Assembly: GCF_900188115.1 (NCBI RefSeq)
Contig: NZ_FZNW01000005.1
Location: forward strand, 1 to 64,000
Length of the DNA stretch: 64,000 nucleotides
Reading direction: 5' to 3'
Source of the DNA: Haloechinothrix alba
GTDB taxonomy: Bacteria > Actinomycetota > Actinomycetes > Mycobacteriales > Pseudonocardiaceae
Positions within the stretch are counted from its first letter, which is position 1. Each line of letters starts with the position of its first letter. The position numbers and the translations under genes were made by a program. The notes beneath the pieces are model-generated. The model was not told the origin of the DNA. It saw only the letters and a list, made by a program, of their open reading frames with translations, and did not search any database. Shown in pieces: positions 1 to 8,548 of the stretch.

Positions 1-61
1 GAGATCTACGCCAACCTGCCGAAGCCAACCGCAGACCAGCCACGGCTGACACGCGTTCAAG

Positions 62-274
62 ATGCGGCTTGACGAACATAGGAGCATCGAACGCTACCAA
101 CACACCCTCGCCCGCGAGTGGGCATACCAGCGAGCCTGGTCCAGCAACGCCGAACGCGCCACCGCCCTCCCAGCATTCGTCGACCGCTACAACTACGCTC
201 GACCCCACACCGCGCTCAACGGCAGACCCCCGGCCAGTCGCCTACCCGCCACCGTCACCAACCTCGCGGCATAG
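62..274 (+). pseudogene. IS481-type transposase, C-terminal fragment
   Basis: About 60 residues match the end of the integrase-type transposases of the IS481 family: a stretch like IERYQHTLAREWAYQRAW, then the RYNYARPHTALNGRPP block with the R-PH-AL motif that follows the last catalytic acidic residue. The DDE catalytic core is not here. Upstream in the same frame there is a stop near position 47, so the reading frame does not continue to the window edge and the ATG at 62 is unlikely to be a real start. I read it as a decayed 3' piece of an insertion sequence, not a working gene. No terminal inverted repeat was recognised downstream. Confidence 0.6.
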
Positions 275-279
275 AACAC

Positions 280-603
280 CTAGTTGCGTCGCGGGCCGAC
301 AGCGAGCACGACCTGCCGCACCGCGTCGAGCACGAACAGCGCGCTCCCGGTCGCCAGCGCGACAGCGAACCCGATCCAGTTTCCGTGGTAGCGGGTGACG
401 GTGCCGTCCGCGCCCGTGATCGGTGCGGTCTCCATCACCGCCACACCCCGTGACCAGGCAGCCCACGCCGCCCACAGCAGCGCCGCGGCGAGCAGCACCT
501 CAAGCACGGCGACCAGCGCGCGTCGCGGCCGGTGCACCCCGGCGGTGCCGCTTCGCCCCGGTGCGACCCGGGTATCCACTCGCTGCGTTGCCGTATCGCC
601 CAC
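280..603 (-). CDS. Small two-helix membrane protein
   Basis: A 107-residue protein with a basic N-terminus and two hydrophobic helices, about residues 28-50 and 78-100, separated by a short polar loop that was probably exported. The start is GTG at 603. It lies about 26 nt downstream of the next minus-strand gene and may be the last gene of the hem operon. I do not recognise a named domain. Function unknown. Confidence 0.55.
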   Translation of the reverse strand: MGDTATQRVDTRVAPGRSGTAGVHRPRRALVAVLEVLLAAALLWAAWAAWSRGVAVMETAPITGADGTVTRYHGNWIGFAVALATGSALFVLDAVRQVVLAVGPRRN

Positions 604-629
604 GTGCTCACCCTACTCAACCGGGAGGC

Positions 630-1124
630 TCACCGGGACAGGACGTCACGCAGCGCGGACTCCAGCCGGGCAGCGTCCCTGGCCCAGGCCAGCACGAGCG
701 TGCCGTCGTCGAGGCGGAGCAACAACTCCTCGTACTTGCGTGGCGGCGTCATACCGCCGCCGAGCACCCGGGTACCTGCCGGGCCGAGGCTGGGACGCTC
801 GCCGCTGTCCGCATCGGCGCCTGCCTCGATCCGGTCGATCCGGTCAACGGGCACACGCTCGTCCGCCTGGCACAGCTCAGCGGCGGTCAGCCGCACCTGG
901 AGGAACCGGCGTCGTGCGTATACCCACAGCGCGGTGAACAGCATCAGGACCGCGCCCGCGAGCGTCCATCCCATGACGTGCGGGCGCAGACCGAGCAACA
1001 GGTCGAAACCCATCCCGGCGACCGCGAGGCCCGGAGCCCAGACGAGCGGCCACCAGGTCGCGCCGATCTCCTCGTAGAGCACCGTCCCGCTGCGGTCGGC
1101 CGCCCCCGGGGTCCCCTCGCTCAC
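630..1124 (-). CDS. Membrane protein with PH-like tail (unknown function)
   Basis: 164 residues: a short acidic N-terminus, two adjacent transmembrane helices (about residues 25-65), then a soluble C-terminal domain of about 95 residues with basic and acidic patches. The GTG start at 1124 overlaps the stop of the upstream gene as GTGA, so it is very likely translated by coupling. An open frame runs further upstream, but that part lies inside the neighbouring gene and has no membrane-protein character. The tandem helices plus soluble tail resemble DUF3093/PH-like small membrane proteins of actinobacteria; this is a guess from shape only. Confidence 0.65.
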   Translation of the reverse strand: MSEGTPGAADRSGTVLYEEIGATWWPLVWAPGLAVAGMGFDLLLGLRPHVMGWTLAGAVLMLFTALWVYARRRFLQVRLTAAELCQADERVPVDRIDRIEAGADADSGERPSLGPAGTRVLGGGMTPPRKYEELLLRLDDGTLVLAWARDAARLESALRDVLSR

Positions 1125-1672
1125 GGCGTGTCCCGCCATCGCCGGACCGTCCGCGGCAGCTTCGGGAAGTAGTCCCCGACGCCCGGCAGGAAGGTCAGCA
1201 CGATCGCCACGCACGCGAGCACGACCGCGAGCGTGGTGACGGGGTTGACGAACGGGTCGAGCGGAAGGATGTGGAATGCGACCATCACCAGGGTCAGCGC
1301 GATGAGCACCGACCGCGCCGAGCGGGTTCCCTCCCGCATCTTGTACGCGAAGAGCAGCGACAGCACCCCGAAGGCCACCCCTGCCATCGCGAACATCCAC
1401 AGCACGGTGGGTAGCCCAGCGGCGATGTCCTCCGCGCTCGCCCCGCCCGGGTCGGCCTCGACGAGCTCGGCGACGATCTCGTCCTGCCGCGCGGGCAGCA
1501 GCAGGAAACCGACGATCAGTCCGGCCGAGGCGGCCACCCAGATCCAGAACGACAGCCGCACCTGCGCCGGCGGACCGCTCTCCGGGGTACGTCGCGCACC
1601 CGAACGGGGCGAGAAGCCCGCCGCCTCGCGCTCGAGCTCCGACTCGTTCTCGGGTTCGTCCTGTTCCGACAC
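1121..1672 (-). CDS. Four-helix membrane protein, Rv0513-like position
   Basis: 183 residues. The first 40 are acidic and probably cytoplasmic. They are followed by about four hydrophobic segments (near residues 42-60, 88-108, 120-140 and 145-165). It lies 16 nt after hemB, where M. tuberculosis has the conserved membrane gene Rv0513 after hemB. No catalytic motif is visible. Its place at the end of the heme operon suggests co-expression with tetrapyrrole synthesis, but a role there is only inferred. Confidence 0.7.
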   Translation of the reverse strand: MSEQDEPENESELEREAAGFSPRSGARRTPESGPPAQVRLSFWIWVAASAGLIVGFLLLPARQDEIVAELVEADPGGASAEDIAAGLPTVLWMFAMAGVAFGVLSLLFAYKMREGTRSARSVLIALTLVMVAFHILPLDPFVNPVTTLAVVLACVAIVLTFLPGVGDYFPKLPRTVRRWRDTP

Positions 1673-1688
1673 GCCACCGCTCCCGGGG

Positions 1689-2660
1689 TCAGTCGAGCCA
1701 GCCGGCCGCGTCGGCCGCCCAGTACGTCAGCACCATGTCCGCCCCGGCCCGGCGCAACGCGGTCAGCGACTCCAGGACGGTGCGCTCACGCTCCAGCCAG
1801 CCATTGGCCACGGCGGCCTCGATCATCGCGTACTCACCGGAGACCTGGTACGCCGCGACCGGCACACTGGACAGCTCCGCCGCGTCGGAGAGCACGTCGA
1901 GGTACGACATCGCCGGCTTGATCATCACCGCGTCGGCGCCCTCGGCGATGTCGAGCTCGATCTCGCGCAGCGCCTCTCGCGCGTTTCCCGGGTCCTGCTG
2001 GTAGCTCTTGCGGTCGCCGGACAGCTGCGAGTCGACGGCCTCCCGGAACGGGCCGTAGAACGCGCTCGCGTACTTGGCCGAGTAGGCCAGGATCCCGACG
2101 TCGGTCCGGCGCGCCTCGTCCAGCGCCTCGCGGATGGCGCCCACCTGGCCGTCCATCATGCCGCTCGGGCCGAGCACGTGCGCGCCGGCGTCGGCCTGGG
2201 CGACGGCCATCTCCGCGTACCTGCTCAGCGTGGCGTCGTTGTCCACGTTGCCCCGCGCGTCGAGCACACCGCAGTGTCCGTGATCGGTGAACTCGTCCAG
2301 GCAGGTATCGGCCATCAGGACCGTGTCGTCGCCGACCTCCGCGCGCAGATCGCGCAGCGCGGAGTTGAGTACACCGTCGGGATCGGTCGCGCCGGACCCG
2401 TGCGCGTCGTGCACGCGGGGGACGCCGAAGAGCATCAACCCCCCGACGCCGGCCTGCACCGCCGCCACGGCTGCCTTGCGTAGCGAGTCCCGTGTGTGCT
2501 GCACGACTCCGGGCATGCTCGAGATCGCGCGGGGCTCGGTGTTGCCTTCGGCGACGAACATCGGCAGCACGAGGTGCCGCGGCCGCAGCGTGGTCTCACT
2601 GACAAGGCGGCGAAGCGCGGGCGTACCGCGCAACCGGCGTGGTCGGTGCTCGGGAAACAC
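1689..2660 (-). CDS. hemB: Delta-aminolevulinic acid dehydratase (porphobilinogen synthase)
   Basis: Joins two molecules of 5-aminolevulinate into porphobilinogen in the cytoplasm. It is 323 residues long, the usual size. The two Schiff-base lysines are present at Lys196 ([13 protein letters not shown]) and Lys248 (VMIKPA). The metal loop reads [14 protein letters not shown], with Cys120 and Cys130, but Asp where the classic zinc type has the second Cys. I chose GTG at 2660 because it gives the family N-terminus; the frame is open further upstream but only through non-conserved sequence. Last enzyme gene of the rex-hemACDB run, separated from hemD by a 67-nt gap that holds a strong stem-loop. 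Confidence 0.95.
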   Translation of the reverse strand: MFPEHRPRRLRGTPALRRLVSETTLRPRHLVLPMFVAEGNTEPRAISSMPGVVQHTRDSLRKAAVAAVQAGVGGLMLFGVPRVHDAHGSGATDPDGVLNSALRDLRAEVGDDTVLMADTCLDEFTDHGHCGVLDARGNVDNDATLSRYAEMAVAQADAGAHVLGPSGMMDGQVGAIREALDEARRTDVGILAYSAKYASAFYGPFREAVDSQLSGDRKSYQQDPGNAREALREIELDIAEGADAVMIKPAMSYLDVLSDAAELSSVPVAAYQVSGEYAMIEAAVANGWLERERTVLESLTALRRAGADMVLTYWAADAAGWLD

Positions 2661-2676
2661 GCCACTGACGGTACTC

Positions 2677-2716
2677 GGACGGCGGTGGTGGACACGAGAG
2701 CCCCCCACCGCCGTCC
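2677..2716 (-). other. Intercistronic stem-loop between hemD and hemB
   Basis: An inverted repeat fills most of the 67-nt gap between hemD and hemB. The arms GGACGGCGGTGG (left) and CCACCGCCGTCC (right) pair fully, with more G-C pairs toward an 11-nt loop. There is no U-run. It could be a processing or stability element, or a partial terminator that lowers hemB relative to hemD. Confidence 0.6.
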
Positions 2717-2727
2717 GGGTCGGCGTG

Positions 2728-4272
2728 TCAGGACGAAGTCGAGCTGCGGCGGGTGCGCTTGGCCTTGCGCGGCGGCGGCAGGGCGCCCTCGGCACGCAGC
2801 TTCGCCGCGTGCTCGGCGAGCTCGTCGACGAGCACGGTCGCCAGCTGCTTGGAGGCCTGCACGTCGACGCGCAGGCCGAACTCCGCGGCGGTCTCCGCGG
2901 TCTTCGGCCCGATGCAGGCCACCAGCGTGCGCTGGTGCGGCTTACCCGCGATACCCACCAGGTTGCGCACGGTCGATGCCGAGGTGAAGCACACCGCGTC
3001 GAAACCGCCTGTCTTGATCATCTCGCGGGTCTCGGCCGGTGGCGGCGCGGCACGCACCGTGCGGTACGCCGTGACGTCGTCGACTTCCCAGCCACGTTCG
3101 GTCAGGCCTGCCGAGAGCGTCTCGGTCGCGATGTCGGCCCGCGGCAACAACACCCTGTTGACCGGGTCGAACACGTCGTCGTAGGGGTCGAACTCCGCCA
3201 GCAGGCCCTCGCTGGACTGGTCACCGGAGGGCACGAGGTCCGGGACGATCCCGAACGCGCGCACCTTCGCGGCCGTGGCCTCCCCCACGCAGGCGATCTT
3301 CACTCCGGAGAACGCGCGAGCGTCCAGCCCGAACTCGCTGAACTTCTCCCACACCGCACGCACGGCGTTGGCCGAGGTGAACACCACCCACTGGTAGCGA
3401 CCGTCGACGAGTCCCTTGACGGAACGCTCCATCTGGGCGGGGCTGCGCGGCGGCTCCACCGAGATCGTCGGCACCTCGTGCGGGGTGGATCCGTGCCCGA
3501 CCAGGCGGTCCGTCATGTCGCGTGCCTGCTCCTTGGTACGCGGGACCAGCACCTTCCACCCGTACAGGGCACGCGACTCCCACCACGACAGGTGCGCGCG
3601 GTCGCCTGCGACCTCGCCGATGGTGACCACCAGCGGGCCGACCGTCTCACCCACGTCCGCGGCGAGCGCGGACAGCGTCGTGTCGATGGTGCGTTGCGTG
3701 TTGATGGTCCCGTTCGCGGTCACCGCGACCGGCGTCTCCGGCTTGCGCCCGTACTCGGTGAGCGCGGAGGCCACCTCGGCCAGGTGGGCCGAGGTTCCGT
3801 GCAGCACAAGGGTGCCCGGCGCGCTCGCGAGCGCGGCCCAGTCGACCTCGTTGCGCAGGTCGATCTCGGTGTAGTCGCCGCCGAGGGCGATGCCCGCGTA
3901 GGCAGGCACCGCCACGCCGGGTGAGACGCCGGGGACGATGTCGAACACCGCGTCGGTGCGCGCGACGGCGTGCGCCTCGCCGACCACGGCCTGCTGCGTC
4001 AGCGGGTCGCCCGCCACAAGGCGGATCACGAGCCTCCCCGCGTCCGCCTCGTTGGCGAGGTCCTTGGCGACCTCGCCTGGCTCGCCCACGGCAGGCCGCA
4101 CCTCGGACTCGTCGCCGGCATAGGCGAGGGCCGTCGACGGCACGTCCGGGTTCGTCACGACCAGATCGGCCGAGCCGAGCAGCTCCTTGGCCCGCACCGT
4201 CAGCAGCCCGGAGTCACCCGGCCCGGAGCCCACGAATGCGACACGCCCTGGGGACTTCTCTGCGGGGGTCAT
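2728..4272 (-). CDS. hemD: CobA-like methyltransferase / uroporphyrinogen-III synthase fusion
   Basis: A 514-residue two-domain protein. Residues 1-245 look like uroporphyrinogen-III C-methyltransferase (SUMT): the N-terminal [12 protein letters not shown] loop, then RLVAGDP, then [17 protein letters not shown]. Residues 255-505 look like HemD, which closes hydroxymethylbilane to uroporphyrinogen III. The SUMT half departs from the norm after GDP: the usual F-V-F-G-R-G run is replaced by [13 protein letters not shown], so its methyltransferase activity is uncertain. The same fusion is usual in actinobacteria (M. tuberculosis Rv0511). ATG start at 4272. A Ser/Lys/Arg-rich tail ends the protein. 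Confidence 0.9.
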   Translation of the reverse strand: MTPAEKSPGRVAFVGSGPGDSGLLTVRAKELLGSADLVVTNPDVPSTALAYAGDESEVRPAVGEPGEVAKDLANEADAGRLVIRLVAGDPLTQQAVVGEAHAVARTDAVFDIVPGVSPGVAVPAYAGIALGGDYTEIDLRNEVDWAALASAPGTLVLHGTSAHLAEVASALTEYGRKPETPVAVTANGTINTQRTIDTTLSALAADVGETVGPLVVTIGEVAGDRAHLSWWESRALYGWKVLVPRTKEQARDMTDRLVGHGSTPHEVPTISVEPPRSPAQMERSVKGLVDGRYQWVVFTSANAVRAVWEKFSEFGLDARAFSGVKIACVGEATAAKVRAFGIVPDLVPSGDQSSEGLLAEFDPYDDVFDPVNRVLLPRADIATETLSAGLTERGWEVDDVTAYRTVRAAPPPAETREMIKTGGFDAVCFTSASTVRNLVGIAGKPHQRTLVACIGPKTAETAAEFGLRVDVQASKQLATVLVDELAEHAAKLRAEGALPPPRKAKRTRRSSTSS

Positions 4273-4325
4273 CGTCTGCGCTACTCCTTGATTTCTCGTT
4301 CTCGCTTGCGCGCGGCCGGGCTTCG

Positions 4326-4364
4326 CGCGGGCACGGCGCGAGCGTCTCCGCTCGCGTACCCGCG
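4326..4364 (-). other. Intercistronic stem-loop between hemC and hemD
   Basis: The 128-nt gap between hemC and hemD contains a perfect 8-bp hairpin, CGCGAGCG-TCTC-CGCTCGCG (4337-4356), sitting on a second stem, CGCGGG/CCCGCG (4326-4331 with 4359-4364). No U-run follows. It is the only sizeable gap between hemA and hemD, so it may set the hemD level. Confidence 0.5.
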
Positions 4365-4400
4365 TCGTCCTCCTACCGCTCGGTCACACCGGTTATTCGG

Positions 4401-5354
4401 TCACATGCCCAGGGACTTCGACGCTCCCGCGCCGAGATCGAGCAGCTCCGCGGCCACCTTCTTGCCGAGGAACTCGGCCTCGGACAGGTCCCCCGTCGCG
4501 GACGCCCGCAACACCTCGCCGCCGTCCGACTCGCCGGACGCCGCCACACCGCGCAGCAGGATACGCATCACCGTGTGCGCCACACCGTCCGTATCGTCGA
4601 TATCGGACACCACGTCGGCCAGTGCCCCGACCGGCGCACTACAGCCGGCCTCGAGCGTGGCCAGCACAGCGCGCTCGGCGACCACCGCGGCACGCGCCGA
4701 GGAGTCCTCGGCGCTGTCCCGCAGCAGCTGCTCCAGCTCGACATCGGCCGAGCGACACTCGACTGCCAGCGCCCCCTGAGCCGGGGCGGGCAGCATCTGT
4801 ATCGGGTCGATCGTCTCCGTCGCCTCGTCGAGCCTGCCCACCCGTGCCAGTCCGGCACGCGCGAGCACGACCCCGTCCATCTCCCCGTCAGCGACCTTGC
4901 GCATCCGGGTGTCGATGTTGCCGCGTATCCCGGTCACCTCGAGGCCGAGCCCCAGTGCCCGGAGCTGGCATGCCCTGCGCGGCGACCCGGTGCCGACGAC
5001 GGCACCGGCGGGCAGCTCGCCCAGGGTCAACCCGTCCCTGGCGACCAGCACGTCCCTGGGGTCCTCCCGCTCCGGGACGGCGGCGACGACCAGGCCCGGT
5101 TCCTCGGCCGTCGGCAGGTCCTTGTACGAGTGCACCGCGACATCGATGTCCCCGGCGTGCAAGGCCTCGCGCAGCGCGGAGGTGAACACGCCGACGCCGA
5201 TCTCGGTGACCGGTGCGCCGGACCGGTCACCCGAGGTGGAGATCCGCACGGTCTCAACGGTATGGCCCGCGCTCTCGAGCTTGTCGGCGATCGTGCGAGC
5301 CTGCGCCAGCGCGAGCGTGCTCGCCCTGGTCCCGATCCTGATCGTGCCTGTCAC
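4401..5354 (-). CDS. hemC: Hydroxymethylbilane synthase (porphobilinogen deaminase)
   Basis: Polymerises four porphobilinogens into hydroxymethylbilane. 317 residues, normal length. N-terminal [12 protein letters not shown], the HSYKDLPT active-site strand near residue 76, and the cofactor-attachment cysteine Cys238 in [10 protein letters not shown], which carries the dipyrromethane primer. The GTG start at 5354 overlaps the hemA stop as GTGA, pointing to coupled translation. Cytoplasmic; third gene of the rex-hem operon. Confidence 0.96.
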   Translation of the reverse strand: MTGTIRIGTRASTLALAQARTIADKLESAGHTVETVRISTSGDRSGAPVTEIGVGVFTSALREALHAGDIDVAVHSYKDLPTAEEPGLVVAAVPEREDPRDVLVARDGLTLGELPAGAVVGTGSPRRACQLRALGLGLEVTGIRGNIDTRMRKVADGEMDGVVLARAGLARVGRLDEATETIDPIQMLPAPAQGALAVECRSADVELEQLLRDSAEDSSARAAVVAERAVLATLEAGCSAPVGALADVVSDIDDTDGVAHTVMRILLRGVAASGESDGGEVLRASATGDLSEAEFLGKKVAAELLDLGAGASKSLGM

Positions 5355-6721
5355 CGTGCAGACCCCCCTTCGGGGTCCGCCGTCCCGTCCTGCTCGACGC
5401 GGTCGTGCTCGCCGAGCGGCCGGCTCGGTCGGCTGAGCGTGGCAGGGGCCGCGGGATCGAGTCCGAACAGCTCGCGCAACGCCCCGGCGTAGTCGGTGCT
5501 GCTCTCGGTGTCCTCGGAGGCCAGTTGCTTGACCCGCACGGTCGGCGCGTGCAGCAGCTTGTCCACGACGCGACGCACCGTCCGCGTCACCTCGTCCTTT
5601 GTCTGCTCGTCCATCCCGGGCAGCCGCCTGTCCAGCCGCAGCAACTCGGCATCGACGACCTCGGAGGCCTGCCTGCGCAGCGCGGTAACCGTGGGCGTGA
5701 CCGCGGCGCTGCGCTGGCCGGCCAGGTACTCGCGGACCTCGGCACGCACGATCTCCGCGGCATGCTCGGTGTGCGCCCGCACGCTGTGCTCGTCGACCTG
5801 GTGTCGCACTGTCTCCAGGTCCACGATGCGCACGCCTGCGACGTCGCCCACAGCCGGGTCGACGTCGCGCGGCAACCCGAGGTCACAGATCACCAGTCCG
5901 TCCTCGCGGGTGCGTTCCGGCAGCACGTCGGCGGTGAGTACCGTGTCCTGCGCACCGGTGCAGCACACCACGAGGTCCGCGCCTGCCAGGATGTCCGGAA
6001 GCTCACCGAGCCCCACCGCCCGGGACGGGATGCCGTGCTCGGTGAACGAGGAGACCAGCCGCGAGGCGTTGTCCACGGTCCTGTTGGCGACGGTGACGTC
6101 GGCGACGCCGTGCTCGCGTAGCTGCGCCGCGGCGAGGGCGCCCATCGATCCCGCTCCGATGATCACCGCGGAGCGGCCCGCCAACGCCGCGGTGCCGCCC
6201 ACGGCCGCCTCGAGTGCCTCGGACACGACGGACGCGCCGAGCGCGCCGAGCTCGGTCTCGGTGTGCACGCGCTTGCCTGCTCGCAAGGTGCTCTGGATGA
6301 GATCGTGCAGCGTGCTGCCGACCGTGCCCGCCTCCCGGGCCGCCGCGTAGGCCGCCCGGACCTGTCCGAGGATCTGGGTCTCGCCGACCACCATCGAGTC
6401 GAGGCCGCACGCGACGGTGAACAGGTGCTCGGCCGCGGCACCGGCATAGTGCACGTACATGCTGTCGTACAGGCCGGCCACGTCCACGCCCGCCATCCGG
6501 GCGAGCACCGACGACACCCCGGACAGGCCTCCGTGGAAGCTCTCCACCACCGCGTAGATCTCCACGCGGTTACACGTCGACACCAGCATGACCTCGCTGA
6601 CGTCCTGCGCGTTCTGCAGCTCGTGCAAGGCCTTGGGTACCTCGTCCTGCGGTACCGTGACTCGCTCGAGGGTGCGCAGTTCAGCGGTGCGGTGCGACAG
6701 CCCGACAGCCAGCACGCTCAC
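5351..6721 (-). CDS. hemA: Glutamyl-tRNA reductase
   Basis: First committed step of C5-pathway heme synthesis: NADPH-dependent reduction of glutamyl-tRNA to glutamate-1-semialdehyde. 456 residues. The catalytic cysteine is Cys50 in STCNRVEIY. The NADPH-binding loop [12 protein letters not shown] lies near residues 185-196, followed by a helical C-terminal dimerisation domain. The GTG start at 6721 abuts the stop of rex directly (TGAGTG). The next gene, hemC, overlaps its end by 4 nt. Being downstream of rex puts entry into heme synthesis under NADH/NAD+ control. Confidence 0.96.
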   Translation of the reverse strand: MSVLAVGLSHRTAELRTLERVTVPQDEVPKALHELQNAQDVSEVMLVSTCNRVEIYAVVESFHGGLSGVSSVLARMAGVDVAGLYDSMYVHYAGAAAEHLFTVACGLDSMVVGETQILGQVRAAYAAAREAGTVGSTLHDLIQSTLRAGKRVHTETELGALGASVVSEALEAAVGGTAALAGRSAVIIGAGSMGALAAAQLREHGVADVTVANRTVDNASRLVSSFTEHGIPSRAVGLGELPDILAGADLVVCCTGAQDTVLTADVLPERTREDGLVICDLGLPRDVDPAVGDVAGVRIVDLETVRHQVDEHSVRAHTEHAAEIVRAEVREYLAGQRSAAVTPTVTALRRQASEVVDAELLRLDRRLPGMDEQTKDEVTRTVRRVVDKLLHAPTVRVKQLASEDTESSTDYAGALRELFGLDPAAPATLSRPSRPLGEHDRVEQDGTADPEGGSAR

Positions 6722-7672
6722 TCATACCACCTCACCATTGGATGATGCCCGGGAAAGCACGCCCGTACCAGCGGATGTGACTGAGACCGGTCCGTCGTCT
6801 GCCGGATTCCCGGCGTCGCGGGACGCCACATGGAACGACAGCATCTGCAGTTCCACGGCGAGGTCGACCTTACGCACCTGGACGTGATCCGGGGCGTGCA
6901 GGACCACAGGCGCGAAGTTGAGGATGCACTCCACCCCACCGGCGACCAGCCGGTCACACACCACCTGCGCCGCCCCTGGCGGGGTCGCGATGACGCCGAT
7001 CGAGACCTGCCGCTCGGCACACACCGCGGGGATGTCGTCCAGGTGGGAGACGGCGATACCGCCCACCGGGACACCGATCAGGTCGGGGTCGACGTCGAAC
7101 AGGGCGGCGACGGGGAAGCCGCGCCCCGGGAAGCCCCCGTAGTTGGCCAGCGCGTGCCCGAGGTTCCCGATCCCGGCCACGGCCACCTTGTGCTGGCGGG
7201 TGAGCCCCAGGATCCGCTCGATCTCCTCGGTGAGCACCCCGACCTCGTAGCCCACCCCGCGGACGCCGTAGGAGCCCAGGTACGACAGGTCCTTGCGGAG
7301 CTTCGCCGAGTTGACCCCCGCCGCAGCCGAGAGCTCCTCGCTGGAGACGGTCACCGCGCCCTGCTCGGCCATGGTGGTCAGCACGCGCAGGTACACGGCC
7401 AGCCGCGCCACCGCCGCTTCGGGAACGGCGCGCGCCTTGCCTGCCTCCCCGTCCGGCGCCGAACCATCCGGCCCGGACCCGTTGTCGGTCACCGCAGGCA
7501 TCTCCGCCGTAGGCGCGCTGTCCGCATCGGCGGCGCGACGTGCGCGCTTCGGCCGCGCGCGCCGTGCCGCCGGTGCGTCGCCGTTGTTGCCCGCGGATCC
7601 GGTGGACTTGGCTGTGGCCTGATTGCCGGCCCGGCTACCGGTACCGCCGTCTCGGCTCCGCCGTCCGACCAC
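6722..7672 (-). CDS. rex: Redox-sensing transcriptional repressor Rex
   Basis: Rex binds DNA when NADH/NAD+ is low and releases it when NADH rises. In Streptomyces coelicolor it represses its own rex-hemACD operon and cyd genes. The 316-residue form here has an 85-residue disordered, basic N-terminal extension. A winged-helix domain (about 86-145, with VNSAKLRKDLSYLGSYGVRG) and a Rossmann NADH domain starting at VAVAGIGNLGHALANY follow. The GTG start at 7672 gives the full extension; starts further in are possible. A near-perfect Rex operator lies 120-137 nt upstream. Confidence 0.93.
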   Translation of the reverse strand: MVGRRSRDGGTGSRAGNQATAKSTGSAGNNGDAPAARRARPKRARRAADADSAPTAEMPAVTDNGSGPDGSAPDGEAGKARAVPEAAVARLAVYLRVLTTMAEQGAVTVSSEELSAAAGVNSAKLRKDLSYLGSYGVRGVGYEVGVLTEEIERILGLTRQHKVAVAGIGNLGHALANYGGFPGRGFPVAALFDVDPDLIGVPVGGIAVSHLDDIPAVCAERQVSIGVIATPPGAAQVVCDRLVAGGVECILNFAPVVLHAPDHVQVRKVDLAVELQMLSFHVASRDAGNPADDGPVSVTSAGTGVLSRASSNGEVV

Positions 7673-7780
7673 GCTGCTTCTCCTTGCAGATAACTCAACT
7701 CACACGAGGGATACACACCAACGCTTGACGCACTGCCCGCCACGGTGTTGAATGCATCTTCCGCGAGCGGTGTAGGGCTA

Positions 7781-7809
7781 ACGGTAACCGCTTGTGAAGG
7801 TGTGCACAA
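7781..7809 (-). promoter_or_regulatory. Predicted rex promoter
   Basis: On the minus strand: -35 TTGTGC (7809-7804), a 17-nt spacer, then -10 TACCGT (7786-7781). It drives rex-hemACDB with a leader of about 100 nt. The Rex operator covers the -35 element and most of the spacer, so bound Rex would exclude RNA polymerase. Confidence 0.5.
7792..7809. promoter_or_regulatory. Rex operator (ROP)
   Basis: TTGTGAAGGTGTGCACAA matches the Rex consensus TTGTGAA-N4-TTCACAA with one mismatch. It sits upstream of rex itself, as in Streptomyces, and overlaps the predicted rex promoter. Confidence 0.8.
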
Positions 7810-7925
7810 AATCCTCGATTGCTCAGGAGCTTGCTCCGGGCCTGCGCGCGGTCGGGACCGCCTCGCAGGGGTCCGGCAACCGCCTACCCGACCGGCCGTC
7901 CAGGCAGCTGCCTCCCGGCCTGCCG

Positions 7926-8162
7926 TCAGCCGCGCAACGCGCCGCGCAACCGGTCCTCCTCCACGGCCCAGTACCCGTGCTCCTGCCCGTCCACCAGGAA
8001 AACCGGAACCCGGTCGCCGTACTCGGCGCGCAGCTCCGGATCGCTGTCGACATCGGTAACCGACCAGCTCGCGCCCAGCTCGGTGCAGATCCGCTCGACC
8101 GCGCGCTCACCCTCGGCGCACAACGTGCAACTCTGCCTGCTCAGAACCGTGACATGACCCAT
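7926..8162 (-). CDS. Glutaredoxin-like thiol-disulfide protein
   Basis: A 78-residue thioredoxin-fold protein beginning MGHVTVLSRQSCTLC. It has a C-T-L-C redox motif near the N-terminus and the cis-proline segment RVPVF, both typical of glutaredoxin-like actinobacterial proteins such as M. tuberculosis Rv0508, which lies in the same place before hemA. I used ATG at 8162; a GTG two codons earlier (8168) is possible. It is separated from rex by 253 nt that contain the rex promoter. Likely a cytoplasmic reductase for mixed disulfides; the substrate is not known. Confidence 0.85.
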   Translation of the reverse strand: MGHVTVLSRQSCTLCAEGERAVERICTELGASWSVTDVDSDPELRAEYGDRVPVFLVDGQEHGYWAVEEDRLRGALRG

Positions 8163-8548
8163 AAACACCCATCATGCCCGCGTCCGCCCGCAGCGGGACC
8201 CGCAGGGCGTGCAGCACACCCGTATACACGGTGAACGCGGTTTGACGTACGGCTACTCATCACACCTTGGAGTGACTCGCGTCATAGACCGAACGGATGG
8301 GCGTCTCCGAATTGCAACCCGGGAAAGACTACCTACTGACGGGTAATACGACGTATGCTTCCCTAGCCCGGGTTATAGCGGCCAGAACGCTGCGACTTGG
8401 AGTGACGGACGCCAGCACGACGAGGAGACCCCGTGTCATACCGCCTCGCCGATCGATCCGGCGACAGCATCGCCGCTGGTGTTCGTCGGCACACCGGTAC
8501 CCGTGCGCCGCGCGCGTACACCGGCGAGCTCCCAGGAGGGCTGCTTGG
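8163..8548. other. Divergent intergenic region, glutaredoxin-like / sigma factor
   Basis: 386 nt without a convincing gene. The frame of the sigma factor stays open through most of it but the translation is not family-like and lacks a ribosome site. A perfect inverted repeat, TGAC-TCGC-GTCA, lies at 8273-8284. It resembles the half-sites of BldD (TNAC/GTNA), but the spacing is one base short of the published consensus. Promoters for both flanking genes must lie here; none stands out. Confidence 0.4.

Noticed and set aside
1-72. Start of a coding region entering from the left edge
   Set aside because: A frame is open from 1 to 72, but the 23 residues match nothing I know, and the IS481-like fragment lies in a different frame.
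1233-2483. A 416-residue plus-strand frame antisense to hemB
   Set aside because: No family signature and no ribosome site. The opposite strand has intact HemB catalytic residues.
8273-8284. BldD binding site before the BldN-like gene
   Set aside because: The half-sites fit TNAC and GTNA, but the gap is 4 nt instead of 5, so it does not meet the published consensus.
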